From assembly GCA_021295675.1 (NCBI GenBank), contig JAGWBY010000020.1, positions 36,375 through 54,310 on the forward strand: DNA of 17,936 bases. The letters run 5' to 3'. The notes beneath the pieces were generated by a model. That model saw only the letters and a list, made by a program, of their open reading frames with translations. It did not search any database and was not told where the DNA came from. The stretch's first letter is position 1. The number at the start of each line of letters is the position of its first letter. Below are positions 7,908 through 15,089 of this stretch, one piece after another. Both the position numbers and the translations under genes were made by a program. The DNA is from Candidatus Latescibacterota bacterium (GTDB taxonomy: Bacteria > Latescibacterota > UBA2968 > UBA8231).

Positions 7908-7985
7908 GAGCGGTCTTCTGCCGGGTACGCGGGCCAAAGGCCCACACTCCGAGGAGCACTCTCATTTTTGCAGGAGACTCAACAG

Positions 7986-9086
7986 ATGAACAATCCTGTT
8001 ATCTGTCTAAGAAGCCTCGCGTCAATCGCAGCAATCGTAGCGTCAGCCCTTGGATTCCAAAGTATTAGCTACGGTGAGTCTCCAGCCGAGGCGGGCAAGA
8101 TATACTGGACGGAGGCGAAGGACTTCGGTTGGATTCAGCGAGCGGAGTTGGATGGAGCCAACGTCGAAAGCGTCCTCACCACTGAATTGACAATCGCTCC
8201 ACACCATCTCGCCTTAGACTGGTGGGGAGAAGGCAAGATCTATTGGACGGAACGGAACGGGGAATCGGACATAAGCACCATCCGGCGGGCCGACCGCGAC
8301 GGCAACAACGTCGAAACTCTTTTTATGGGGGCAGAGCAAATAACCGCCATCGCCCTCGACCCGTTCGGAGGCAAAATGTACTGGGCGACATGGAATCCGG
8401 GTACTATTCTGCGTGCAGATCTAGACGGTTTCAATGTCGAAACCCTCCTCACGGGTATTGGGAACCCATCGGGCATCGTCCTAGACGCGTATGTATTTAC
8501 CGTCGAGATGCTATCGGGTGGAGTTCCCGCCTCCAAGATGTACTGGACGGAGTACGATACAGGTACCATTCGGCGGGCCGATTTAGACGGCTCCGATCTG
8601 GACGGTTTCAATATCGAAACCCTCGTCACGGAAATTAGAAACCCGTTGGGCATCGCCTTGGATTGGCCTTTTCAGGACGTACACGAACATGTAGAACAAA
8701 AGATGTACTGGACTGAAAAGGAGGCTGGTGTCATCCGCCGGGCCGACCTCGACGGTTTCAATATCGAAACCCTCGTCACGGCAGAAGAATCAATAATCGC
8801 CTTCTCCCTACAGTTAGGGCGGTGGGGGGGGGATGTTCTGGACGGAGTGGAACCGGGAATCGGAGACGGGAACCCTCCGTTGGGCCTATGTGGACGGTAC
8901 CAACGTCGAAGTCATCACCGAAATAGAGGCACAAATAGTCCCTGCCGCGAATTCGGGTACGCTCTGGTTGAATTTGGACTTGAACACAATTCAGAGGCTG
9001 GACGGATCTACCATCTCACCGGGAATAGAGGGGCCACAGGACATCGCCATAGACGTCGCCCAGAACAAGATGTACTGGACCGATAA
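7986..9086 (+). CDS. Secreted YWTD-propeller / LRR protein paralogue, 5' part (frame broken at G9 tract)
   Basis: ATG 7986 has AGGAG at 7972-7976, nine bases away. The protein starts with a signal peptide (residues 1-30, ending S-Y-G) and five YWTD repeats matching the first repeats of the gene at 891. At the nine-G run 8824-8832 the reading frame slips. The residues after about 282 (V-L-D-G-V-E-P-G-I-G onward) are an out-of-frame reading that stops at 9086, giving a 366-aa product. The homologous sixth repeat (M-F-W-T-E-W-N-R-E-S-E-T-G) continues in the frame beginning at 8833. With eight Gs the gene would run from 7986 to 11127 and encode about 1046 aa. The short product would be an incomplete propeller without LRR, dockerin-like motifs or sorting domain. 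Confidence 0.85.
   Translation: MNNPVICLRSLASIAAIVASALGFQSISYGESPAEAGKIYWTEAKDFGWIQRAELDGANVESVLTTELTIAPHHLALDWWGEGKIYWTERNGESDISTIRRADRDGNNVETLFMGAEQITAIALDPFGGKMYWATWNPGTILRADLDGFNVETLLTGIGNPSGIVLDAYVFTVEMLSGGVPASKMYWTEYDTGTIRRADLDGSDLDGFNIETLVTEIRNPLGIALDWPFQDVHEHVEQKMYWTEKEAGVIRRADLDGFNIETLVTAEESIIAFSLQLGRWGGDVLDGVEPGIGDGNPPLGLCGRYQRRSHHRNRGTNSPCREFGYALVEFGLEHNSEAGRIYHLTGNRGATGHRHRRRPEQDVLDR
8824..8832 (+). repeat. Homopolymeric G9 tract at the frame break
   Basis: Nine consecutive Gs follow T8823. Upstream repeats read in one frame up to this point, downstream repeats read one base later. One G fewer gives T-GG GGG GGG ATG and joins both frames. Tracts of this length are classic slipped-strand sites. 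Confidence 0.9.
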
Positions 9087-11127
9087 GTGGACGAGTACCA
9101 TCCGCCGGGCCAACCTCGACGGCACCCAAGTCGAAGACATGCTCACAGGCGTAGAAGAGCCAGAGGACATCGCCTTGGACTTGGACGCGGGCAGGATGTA
9201 CTGGACGGAGTGGGGCGCGAATGCGATCCGGCGGGCCGACCTCGACGGTGAAAACGCCGAAACCCTTGTAGAAGTAGAAGGTCCGCAGAGCATTGCCCTC
9301 GATGTCACCGGCAACAAGATGTACTGGACAGCCCAAGAGGCTTCTTTTTTTTCGGACGGAGGGGTCATCCAGCGAGCCAACCTCAACGGCGAAAATGCCG
9401 AAACGCTCCTCACAGGACTCAACGCTTCCGAAGGTATCGCTCTGGACTTGGTCGAGGGTAAAATGTACTGGGTACATAGGAGAACTGAGATTCTGCGAGC
9501 CAATCTCGATGGCTCTAGTCTTGAGAGCCTCGTTTCGTCGCGGGCCGAGGCTCTAGTCTTGGATGTGGTCTCGGGTAAAATGTACTGGACGAATAAGAAG
9601 GGCGGCAGCATTCATCGGGCCGACCTCGATGGCGAAAACGTCGAAGAGATCGTCTCGGGCTTGGTGCGCCCGGTGGGTATCGCCTTAGACGTTCCGCCAC
9701 CGGCCACGACTCCCGATATGGCGGACATCACCCAGACGCCCAATCCAGACCCATGCTCCAACGGCCTCGTCGTGCCCAATCCACTCCAAAACCCAAGTTT
9801 GGTGGAAGACTGCCGGGCACTTTTGGCCTTTCGCAACTCGTGGAATCGCGATTACGTACGGCACATGCACTGGGACGCAGCCAGTCGCATCAGCTACTGG
9901 ACTGGCATTGAGGTCCACGATTCACGTGTCAAATACATATCTATTTCAGAGTACTCTCTTCATTTCGAACCCCGACCTCGCATCTCGGGTCCGCTTTCGC
10001 CCGAACTGGGCCAACTGACAGAACTGGAATCTTTGTCGCTCCCCCTCCAAGGCTTGACAGGGCTGATCCCCCCAGAGTTGGGGCAATTGACCAAGCTAAA
10101 GGTGTTGAATTTCTACCACAACAAGTTGACAGGGCCGATCCCCCCGGAATTGAGCCAACTGACAGAACTGAAGTCTTTGGATCTCGGCGACAACCAATTG
10201 ACAGGACCCATTCCTCCAGAGTTGGGGCAATTGACAAACCTCACGTGGTTGGGTCTCTATCGCAACAAGTTGACAGGGCCGATCCCCCCGGAATTGAGCC
10301 AACTGACAGAACTGAAGTCTTTGGATCTCGGCGACAATCAATTGACAGGTTCGATTCCCCCAGAGTTGGGGCAATTGACCAAGCTGTGGTATTTGAGACT
10401 TGACGGCAACCTGTTGACAGGACCCATTCCGTCCGAACTGAGCCAGTTGACAAACTTGGAGAGGTTATACCTCAACAACAATTCCCTCACAGGACCCATT
10501 CCGTCCGAACTGAGCCAATTGACAAACCTCCAAGAGTTGGATCTTCACGACAACCAGTTCACCTGCGTACCGGAGGCGTTGAGCAAATGGGCTGATGACC
10601 TCCCAATCTGCACGAATGCTACTGATCCTACTGATTGGGTTGCTACGCCCGATTTCGACAGCGATGGCCAAGTGGGATTCGCCGACTTTTTCCTGTTCGC
10701 CGACCACTTCGGCAGCAGCGACGCCCGCTTTGACCTCGACGACAGCGGTGTGACCGATTTCGCCGATTTCTTCCTGTTCGCCGACCACTTCGACCCACCG
10801 GCGCGGGCCAAGCTAGTGGTGCTAGCCCAAGAGTTGATCGGCCTGCCCGACAACCCCCAATTGCAGCAAAACGCGCCCAATCCATTCAACAGCCAAACAG
10901 TCCTCTCCTACTTCCTCCACGCCTCCGGTCCAGCGCGCTTAGAAGTGTTCTCATTGACCGGGCAACGAGTGGCGGTCTTGCGCCAAGGGCCGCAGCAAGC
11001 GGGCTACCACCGGCTCCACTGGGACGGTCGGGACGCCGCAGGCCATCCCGCGGCTAGCGGCATGTACCTGTACAGGCTGGTGACCGACGAGGGCACCTTG
11101 ACGCGCAAACTCATGCTACTGCGTTGA
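8833..11127 (+). CDS. Secreted YWTD-propeller / LRR protein paralogue, 3' part (LRR, dockerin-like, sorting domain)
   Basis: This is the continuation of the gene that starts at 7986; its first ATG, at 8833, is simply the codon after the G run and has no separate signal peptide. It encodes 764 aa: YWTD repeats 6-12, an LRR cap (D-P-C-S-N-G ... V-E-D-C-R-A-L-L-A-F), eight 24-residue plant-type LRRs (about 386-578), two EF-hand motifs (about 607-654, the second weaker: D-L-D-D-S-G) and the sorting domain (about 673-764, ending R-K-L-M-L-L-R). With the 5' part it restores 12 YWTD repeats, the same number as the paralogue at 891, but it lacks that paralogue's cadherin-like and Ig-like insert. The intact codon structure over 2.3 kb, without further stops, argues against old decay. 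Confidence 0.88.
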   Translation: MFWTEWNRESETGTLRWAYVDGTNVEVITEIEAQIVPAANSGTLWLNLDLNTIQRLDGSTISPGIEGPQDIAIDVAQNKMYWTDKWTSTIRRANLDGTQVEDMLTGVEEPEDIALDLDAGRMYWTEWGANAIRRADLDGENAETLVEVEGPQSIALDVTGNKMYWTAQEASFFSDGGVIQRANLNGENAETLLTGLNASEGIALDLVEGKMYWVHRRTEILRANLDGSSLESLVSSRAEALVLDVVSGKMYWTNKKGGSIHRADLDGENVEEIVSGLVRPVGIALDVPPPATTPDMADITQTPNPDPCSNGLVVPNPLQNPSLVEDCRALLAFRNSWNRDYVRHMHWDAASRISYWTGIEVHDSRVKYISISEYSLHFEPRPRISGPLSPELGQLTELESLSLPLQGLTGLIPPELGQLTKLKVLNFYHNKLTGPIPPELSQLTELKSLDLGDNQLTGPIPPELGQLTNLTWLGLYRNKLTGPIPPELSQLTELKSLDLGDNQLTGSIPPELGQLTKLWYLRLDGNLLTGPIPSELSQLTNLERLYLNNNSLTGPIPSELSQLTNLQELDLHDNQFTCVPEALSKWADDLPICTNATDPTDWVATPDFDSDGQVGFADFFLFADHFGSSDARFDLDDSGVTDFADFFLFADHFDPPARAKLVVLAQELIGLPDNPQLQQNAPNPFNSQTVLSYFLHASGPARLEVFSLTGQRVAVLRQGPQQAGYHRLHWDGRDAAGHPAASGMYLYRLVTDEGTLTRKLMLLR
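10119..10337 (+). repeat. Two-LRR (144-bp period) near-identical repeats
   Basis: The segments 10119-10193 and 10263-10337 are identical over 75 nt and continue almost identically for about 11 more bases. They encode L-T-G-P-I-P-P-E-L-S-Q-L-T-E-L-K-S-L-D-L twice, each followed by G-D-N-Q. The 144-bp offset equals two 24-residue LRRs, indicating duplication of a two-repeat unit. Confidence 0.85.
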
Positions 11128-11141
11128 TTGCTTCGTGCATA

Positions 11142-11162
11142 ACCGGCATGTCCTGTGCCGGT
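11142..11162 (+). terminator. 7-bp hairpin after the second YWTD-LRR gene
   Basis: ACCGGCA (11142-11148) and TGCCGGT (11156-11162) form a perfect inverted repeat with a 7-nt loop, 14 bp after the stop codon at 11127. There is no clear T tract (CTCTT follows), so it may be a weak terminator or a regulatory site of the toxin-antitoxin promoter. Confidence 0.35.
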
Positions 11163-11187
11163 CTCTTGGGACTATTTGCAACGGCAT

Positions 11188-11214
11188 CATGTATGTGGTA
11201 CCCTGTACTACATG
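11188..11214 (+). promoter_or_regulatory. Candidate operator over the antitoxin start
   Basis: CATGTA (11188-11193) and TACATG (11209-11214) form a 6-bp inverted repeat around a central GGTACC palindrome (11197-11202). The right arm includes the antitoxin ATG. RHH antitoxins usually bind such palindromes to repress their own operon, so an operator is plausible but unproven. Confidence 0.4.
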
Positions 11215-11487
11215 AACAAAAGCGAAGTATATAGCTGGCGCGTTTCGCCCGAAGTGAAAAACGGTCTCAAAGCCGCGGCCCGAGCCCATAAAACGAGCGT
11301 AGCCCAACTGCTCGACCAGATCGTATCCCAGTGGCTCGACCAGGAAGAGGCTGGGAACGACTCAATACAAGACCAGCTACGCAAAGCCGCCATGCAGACC
11401 TTTGGCACCATCCGGGGCGGCGACCCTCTCCGTTCACAGCAGGTCGGGCAACGGGTGCGCGCCCGACTACGCGGGCTAAGGGTCTGA
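11212..11487 (+). CDS. Ribbon-helix-helix (CopG/VapB-like) antitoxin
   Basis: The protein has 91 aa from ATG 11212; an upstream in-frame ATG would need the hairpin region as coding sequence and is rejected. No strong ribosome site precedes it, so it may be translated from a short leader. The N-terminal half has the RHH pattern: strand Y-S-W-R-V-S-P, helix E-V-K-N-G-L-K-A-A-A-R-A-H, turn K-T-S, helix V-A-Q-L-L-D-Q-I-V-S-Q-W-L. The basic C-terminal part (R-V-R-A-R-L-R-G-L-R-V) would neutralise the toxin. Its stop overlaps the start region of the PIN gene. It probably binds operator DNA as a dimer and represses the pair. Confidence 0.85.
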   Translation: MNKSEVYSWRVSPEVKNGLKAAARAHKTSVAQLLDQIVSQWLDQEEAGNDSIQDQLRKAAMQTFGTIRGGDPLRSQQVGQRVRARLRGLRV

Positions 11488-11888
11488 TCGATACGGGGAC
11501 GATCCTCGCCTTACTCGATGCCGACGACCAGTGGCACGACCGGTGTGTCGAGGCGTTTCCGTCTTTGCGGCTGCCGTTGGCCACTACCGCTGCCGTGCTC
11601 GCCGAGCTTTTCCATTTGCTAGGCGAGCATCGGCCGGCCATCAACGCCGCTTGGCGTTTTCTGCGCTCCGGTGCCATAACAGTACTGCCGATAACAGATA
11701 CGGATTTGCCGGATCTGGAGCGTCTGATGAAACGCTACGACGACCGACCGATGGATTTCGCCGACGCAACGCTGGTGCATCTGGCCAAACGGGAATCGCT
11801 TACTGCGATCTTCACCATCGACCACGACGACTTCGAGACTTACCGCATCGACGGCAAGCGCCAATTCCGCATCGTCCCATCGCGCTGA
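11484..11888 (+). CDS. PIN-domain toxin (VapC-like ribonuclease), probable CTG start
   Basis: The protein has 134 aa if started at CTG 11484, which overlaps the antitoxin stop (CTGA) just as ATGA does in many such pairs. It then begins I-D-T-G-T-I-L-A-L-L-D, the usual VapC N terminus. Acidic PIN residues are D3, E41 (V-L-A-E-L), D94 (M-D-F-A-D-A) and D113 (T-I-D-H-D-D-F). PIN toxins use metal to cleave tRNA, rRNA or mRNA. The only in-frame ATG upstream is at 11331, deep inside the antitoxin gene, and would add 51 unrelated residues; no GTG or TTG lies between. The last residues (S-R, stop) fall in a stretch homologous to an SDR gene, so the natural C terminus may have been changed. Confidence 0.82.
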   Translation: MIDTGTILALLDADDQWHDRCVEAFPSLRLPLATTAAVLAELFHLLGEHRPAINAAWRFLRSGAITVLPITDTDLPDLERLMKRYDDRPMDFADATLVHLAKRESLTAIFTIDHDDFETYRIDGKRQFRIVPSR

Positions 11889-11922
11889 CGGCTCGTCGTG
11901 CCGAGTGCTGCGAGAAAGCTGT
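11878..11922 (+). pseudogene. Relic of an SDR gene (45 nt) fused to the toxin end
   Basis: This stretch matches 7217-7261 inside the SDR gene at 39 of 45 positions. In the SDR frame it reads I-A-L-T-A-R-R-A-E-C-C-E-K-A-V against I-A-L-T-A-R-R-A-E-R-C-E-E-A-V. Four of the six changes are silent. No Rossmann motif lies upstream and no further SDR sequence lies downstream, so it is a fragment. The toxin stop codon lies inside it. Confidence 0.7.
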
Positions 11923-11945
11923 AACACGACTTGGAGGTGGGCTAA

Positions 11946-14900
11946 ATGAGCAATACAACCGTTGGAATCTTGGCGGTCCTACTCGTGGCATTAAGCACTG
12001 GTCTGGCTGAAGCAAGAGTCGCGGGCGAAAGCCTGCCTGCTCCACTTTGCAGTAGAGACACAACTCCACCGCAGCAGGAGTGGCCGTCGCTGCGTCCCGC
12101 GGCCAAAGTGCAAGCGGACGACTCCATAAACCCCACAATCTCCGTCGGGAGGACTCATTGGTATTGGAGTCCTGATATGATCGGAGGGTTGAACGACGAA
12201 ACGACTCCCCGCTGCTCACGCTCCGATGTGGCTTTGCTCAATGGAGACGATCTGGTCAACTACCTGCGGGCTCACACGCCGGAATGTATCGAGTACCTGC
12301 CCATCATCTACAGCGACCAGAATATGCAGTCGGTGCTTGCTGCCATTGAAGAGCTGGCCGTCTCATACAACGGTACCAATAACACCGGTCTGTACCAGCT
12401 CTGGTACTTCGTATGGATAGGCTACTGGTTCCAAGAATCACGCCCCGCCGAGATCGGTGGACCATTTAGCGAAGCGACTCACCGCGCCTACATTGCCGCC
12501 TCAGAGGCCTTCGCCGCCAACGACCACTTCTTCGACCTCAACGGCGAGGCTGGTGAAATTTTGTTCGCCTATATGGAAGTTGCCAACCGGGATGGGATAC
12601 GCCAATTCCATCTAGAGCGGATCAAATTGATCCTTTCGAGTATGACCCCTGAGCGGATGACCAACTTCTTTCAGGAGCAGACATTTTGGCTAACCCTCCG
12701 TCTGATAGACCACGGCCTAGCCCACAACGACCAAGGGTTTATCGACGCCCTCGCACAGGATTCGGAAATAGTCGAACTCCTGTTACAACTTACCCAGTTT
12801 GGTGAATTTCCCATTCGCATACTAGGTCGGTTGGCCACAATTCCAAACCTAGAGGAAGCCGCCATCGCCGCGCTGACCACTTTCCTCATGGAGCAAGAGC
12901 GCCTCAGCAACACTTTCATAATCGCGGCAGAGACCTTGGAAGACAAAGTCAATTGCACCAGCTTGAACATCTGCCGGGATGTGCTGAGGCGCGAACTCCA
13001 CGCCCGGGTCTTGCCCAACAAGTACCGCTTCGACGATGGTGCTTTGGTGTTCGAGACTCCCCTCGACCTAGAGTATATACGACTCTTGTATCAAGCTTCC
13101 AAGGAAGTGAAGGCGCAGTTTCACAGACTGTTGGAGACAGATAAGCCTGTTCCGGGTGCCGACGACGATGTGCTCCACGTCAAGATATTCGGCTCTCGCT
13201 TGGAATACAGACAATTTATTGGCTATCTGTTCGGGGCGAACGCTCGGCTTATTTATAGCGACGGCTACTACGAGAACGCCACCGTGTACCTCTTTAGGGA
13301 AAACTATCCCCATGAGCCCAAGTATGGAAACCTCGACCTCACGGACAAGTTTCGCCACGAGTACGCGCACTATTTGGCTGCACGCTTCACACCTATGGGC
13401 CTATACAATCAAGGCTTACTGACTTGGTTCCACGAAGGTCTGGCCGAATTCCTGATGGGCAGCACTCAAGCAGAGGGCGTTTTCATCCACAGGGTCCGGC
13501 TAAATAGCATCTTTCGCCAAGAGGAGGGAGGCATCGGACGATTCGACCCTGCACGGGTTTTTGACTTTAGCTCCTTCTTCAAGGTGCATGACTACAACTA
13601 CGCCGGTCTCTTTTTTCATTTCATGTATCAGCAGCGGCGCACCGAGCTGTTGGAGCTGATCGACTTGGTCCGCGGCAGAGACATATCGGCCTACAACGCC
13701 CGGATCGCTGCTTGGGCGAAAGACGCTCAACTAGCCGCTGATTACGACGCCTTTGTGGACGAACAGGTGGCCAACCGCGACCAAAGCAGGCCCTCGGCAC
13801 CCTATCCCCTAGTCACCGTCGTCGGCAACGAGGTGAGGGAAGAAGTAAGCGGTCGCTCAACCACCTATCTCCAAGCGGTCGCTCTCACCAGCGATAGCCC
13901 GGCGGAGATCGAAAGCGCCCTCCAACGAATCAACGGCGACCTGAACTTGGATTGCCGCACCGTTGCGACTGGCCTCAGTCCTCGCTTCGGATGCTCTGGA
14001 GCCTTGCCGGCAGAGTCTCTGTCCGGCGGAGATCAGGGTGAATCGAGTTTTTTTGATCTTTTCGATAGTTTCAGTGCTCTCACGGATCGAGGCACACTCA
14101 ACGAACGACTAAATACCCGGCTGGACAGCTTTATCGTCGCGGCCGTAGAAGACGGGGCGATCAGTAATTTTGAAGACATGACTTGTTACTTTGCCAACTT
14201 GGTGGGCAGTCCCCCGGCTGCCGACCTCTACTGTGAAGGCCCTCTGCGGCCTACGGATGTGGATTGGATACCCCTGCAGGTGGATCTGCAAGCCACTTTG
14301 TGCTGTGCCCGAAACATAGGGGGCAACGCGACCGATGCCCTAGTGTCCAGGTTGTCTGCATGCGGTATTCAGAAGTGCGCCGGAGAGTCAGGTGTTGTGG
14401 GAGAACCTCTCTACTTGTGGACGACGCTGGGCTTTTCCGAAGAATCTGTCTCCAATGTCACATTGACTTGGTCTGCCAGTTTACCTGGACGCTTAGAAGT
14501 GTTCGTGCCGCGGTGGCTCCCTAACCAGTGCGAGCTCGTCGAAGTGGGGGCGCAGACAGGCACACTAGCTTGTGGCCCTGTCTATGATTATCTTAGACAG
14601 GATATTCGCACTATTTCCCAGCGACGAGCATCTGCGAGCAAACTTGGAGCTCATCTGGAACTTGCTTTGCATTTTACTCCATTGCAGGCTGGTTTTCTCG
14701 ATTTTTCCGTTGAATTTTCGTCGGACGGAGAGGAAATCGATCCGACCAACAACATTCAATGGCTGCGAAACGTACAAATCAGCCTACCCGATAGCCCCCA
14801 GTTGGCACAAAACGCCCCCAATCCGTTTAACAGCCAGACGATCCTCTCCTATTTCTTGCACATCCCCGGTACGGCGCGCTTAGAAGTGTTCTCATTGACC

Positions 14901-15068
14901 GGGCAACGAGTGGCAGTCTTGCACCAAGGACCACAAAAGGCCGGCTACCACCGTCTCCACTGGAATGGCCGCAACGACGCGGGTCATCCCGTAGCCAGCG
15001 GCATGTACCTATACAGGCTGGTGACCGACGAAGCCGTCTTAACGCGCAAGCTCATGCTATTGCGTTGA
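11946..15068 (+). CDS. Secreted M9-type (collagenase-like) metallopeptidase with C-terminal sorting domain
   Basis: The protein has 1040 aa; ATG 11946 has GGAGG at 11933-11937. A signal peptide (1-23, ending A-E-A) is followed by a helical collagenase activator-like region (about 60-390, including N-N-T-G-L-Y-Q-L-W-Y-F). The catalytic region contains Y-R-F-D-D-G, L-Y-Q-A-S-K-E-V, the zinc motif H471-E472-Y-A-H475 and the third ligand E497 in W-F-H-E-G-L-A-E-F. This matches clostridial and vibrio collagenases (H-E-Y-T-H ... E-E-G-G-A-E), though the stretch between the zinc motif and E497 is six residues shorter. The substrate may be collagen or a related matrix protein. No PKD or typical collagen-binding module is visible; residues 640-940 are Cys-containing and unassigned. 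Residues about 949-1040 are the same sorting domain as in the two YWTD-LRR proteins. Confidence 0.92.
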   Translation: MSNTTVGILAVLLVALSTGLAEARVAGESLPAPLCSRDTTPPQQEWPSLRPAAKVQADDSINPTISVGRTHWYWSPDMIGGLNDETTPRCSRSDVALLNGDDLVNYLRAHTPECIEYLPIIYSDQNMQSVLAAIEELAVSYNGTNNTGLYQLWYFVWIGYWFQESRPAEIGGPFSEATHRAYIAASEAFAANDHFFDLNGEAGEILFAYMEVANRDGIRQFHLERIKLILSSMTPERMTNFFQEQTFWLTLRLIDHGLAHNDQGFIDALAQDSEIVELLLQLTQFGEFPIRILGRLATIPNLEEAAIAALTTFLMEQERLSNTFIIAAETLEDKVNCTSLNICRDVLRRELHARVLPNKYRFDDGALVFETPLDLEYIRLLYQASKEVKAQFHRLLETDKPVPGADDDVLHVKIFGSRLEYRQFIGYLFGANARLIYSDGYYENATVYLFRENYPHEPKYGNLDLTDKFRHEYAHYLAARFTPMGLYNQGLLTWFHEGLAEFLMGSTQAEGVFIHRVRLNSIFRQEEGGIGRFDPARVFDFSSFFKVHDYNYAGLFFHFMYQQRRTELLELIDLVRGRDISAYNARIAAWAKDAQLAADYDAFVDEQVANRDQSRPSAPYPLVTVVGNEVREEVSGRSTTYLQAVALTSDSPAEIESALQRINGDLNLDCRTVATGLSPRFGCSGALPAESLSGGDQGESSFFDLFDSFSALTDRGTLNERLNTRLDSFIVAAVEDGAISNFEDMTCYFANLVGSPPAADLYCEGPLRPTDVDWIPLQVDLQATLCCARNIGGNATDALVSRLSACGIQKCAGESGVVGEPLYLWTTLGFSEESVSNVTLTWSASLPGRLEVFVPRWLPNQCELVEVGAQTGTLACGPVYDYLRQDIRTISQRRASASKLGAHLELALHFTPLQAGFLDFSVEFSSDGEEIDPTNNIQWLRNVQISLPDSPQLAQNAPNPFNSQTILSYFLHIPGTARLEVFSLTGQRVAVLHQGPQKAGYHRLHWNGRNDAGHPVASGMYLYRLVTDEAVLTRKLMLLR

Positions 15069-15089
15069 TTGCGTTCGCGCACTCACCTC

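Noticed and set aside
7931..7943. Hairpin GGGCC-AAA-GGCCC after the SDR gene
   Set aside because: The stem is only 5 bp with a 3-nt loop and no T tract follows directly; too weak to call a terminator.
8833..11127. Reading the 3' part of the split gene as an independent protein
   Set aside because: It has no signal peptide or ribosome site at 8833, and its first repeat is the exact continuation of the upstream propeller.
11128..11945. Insertion sequence or transposon carrying the toxin-antitoxin pair
   Set aside because: No transposase, terminal inverted repeats or target duplications were seen; only the SDR relic hints at rearrangement.
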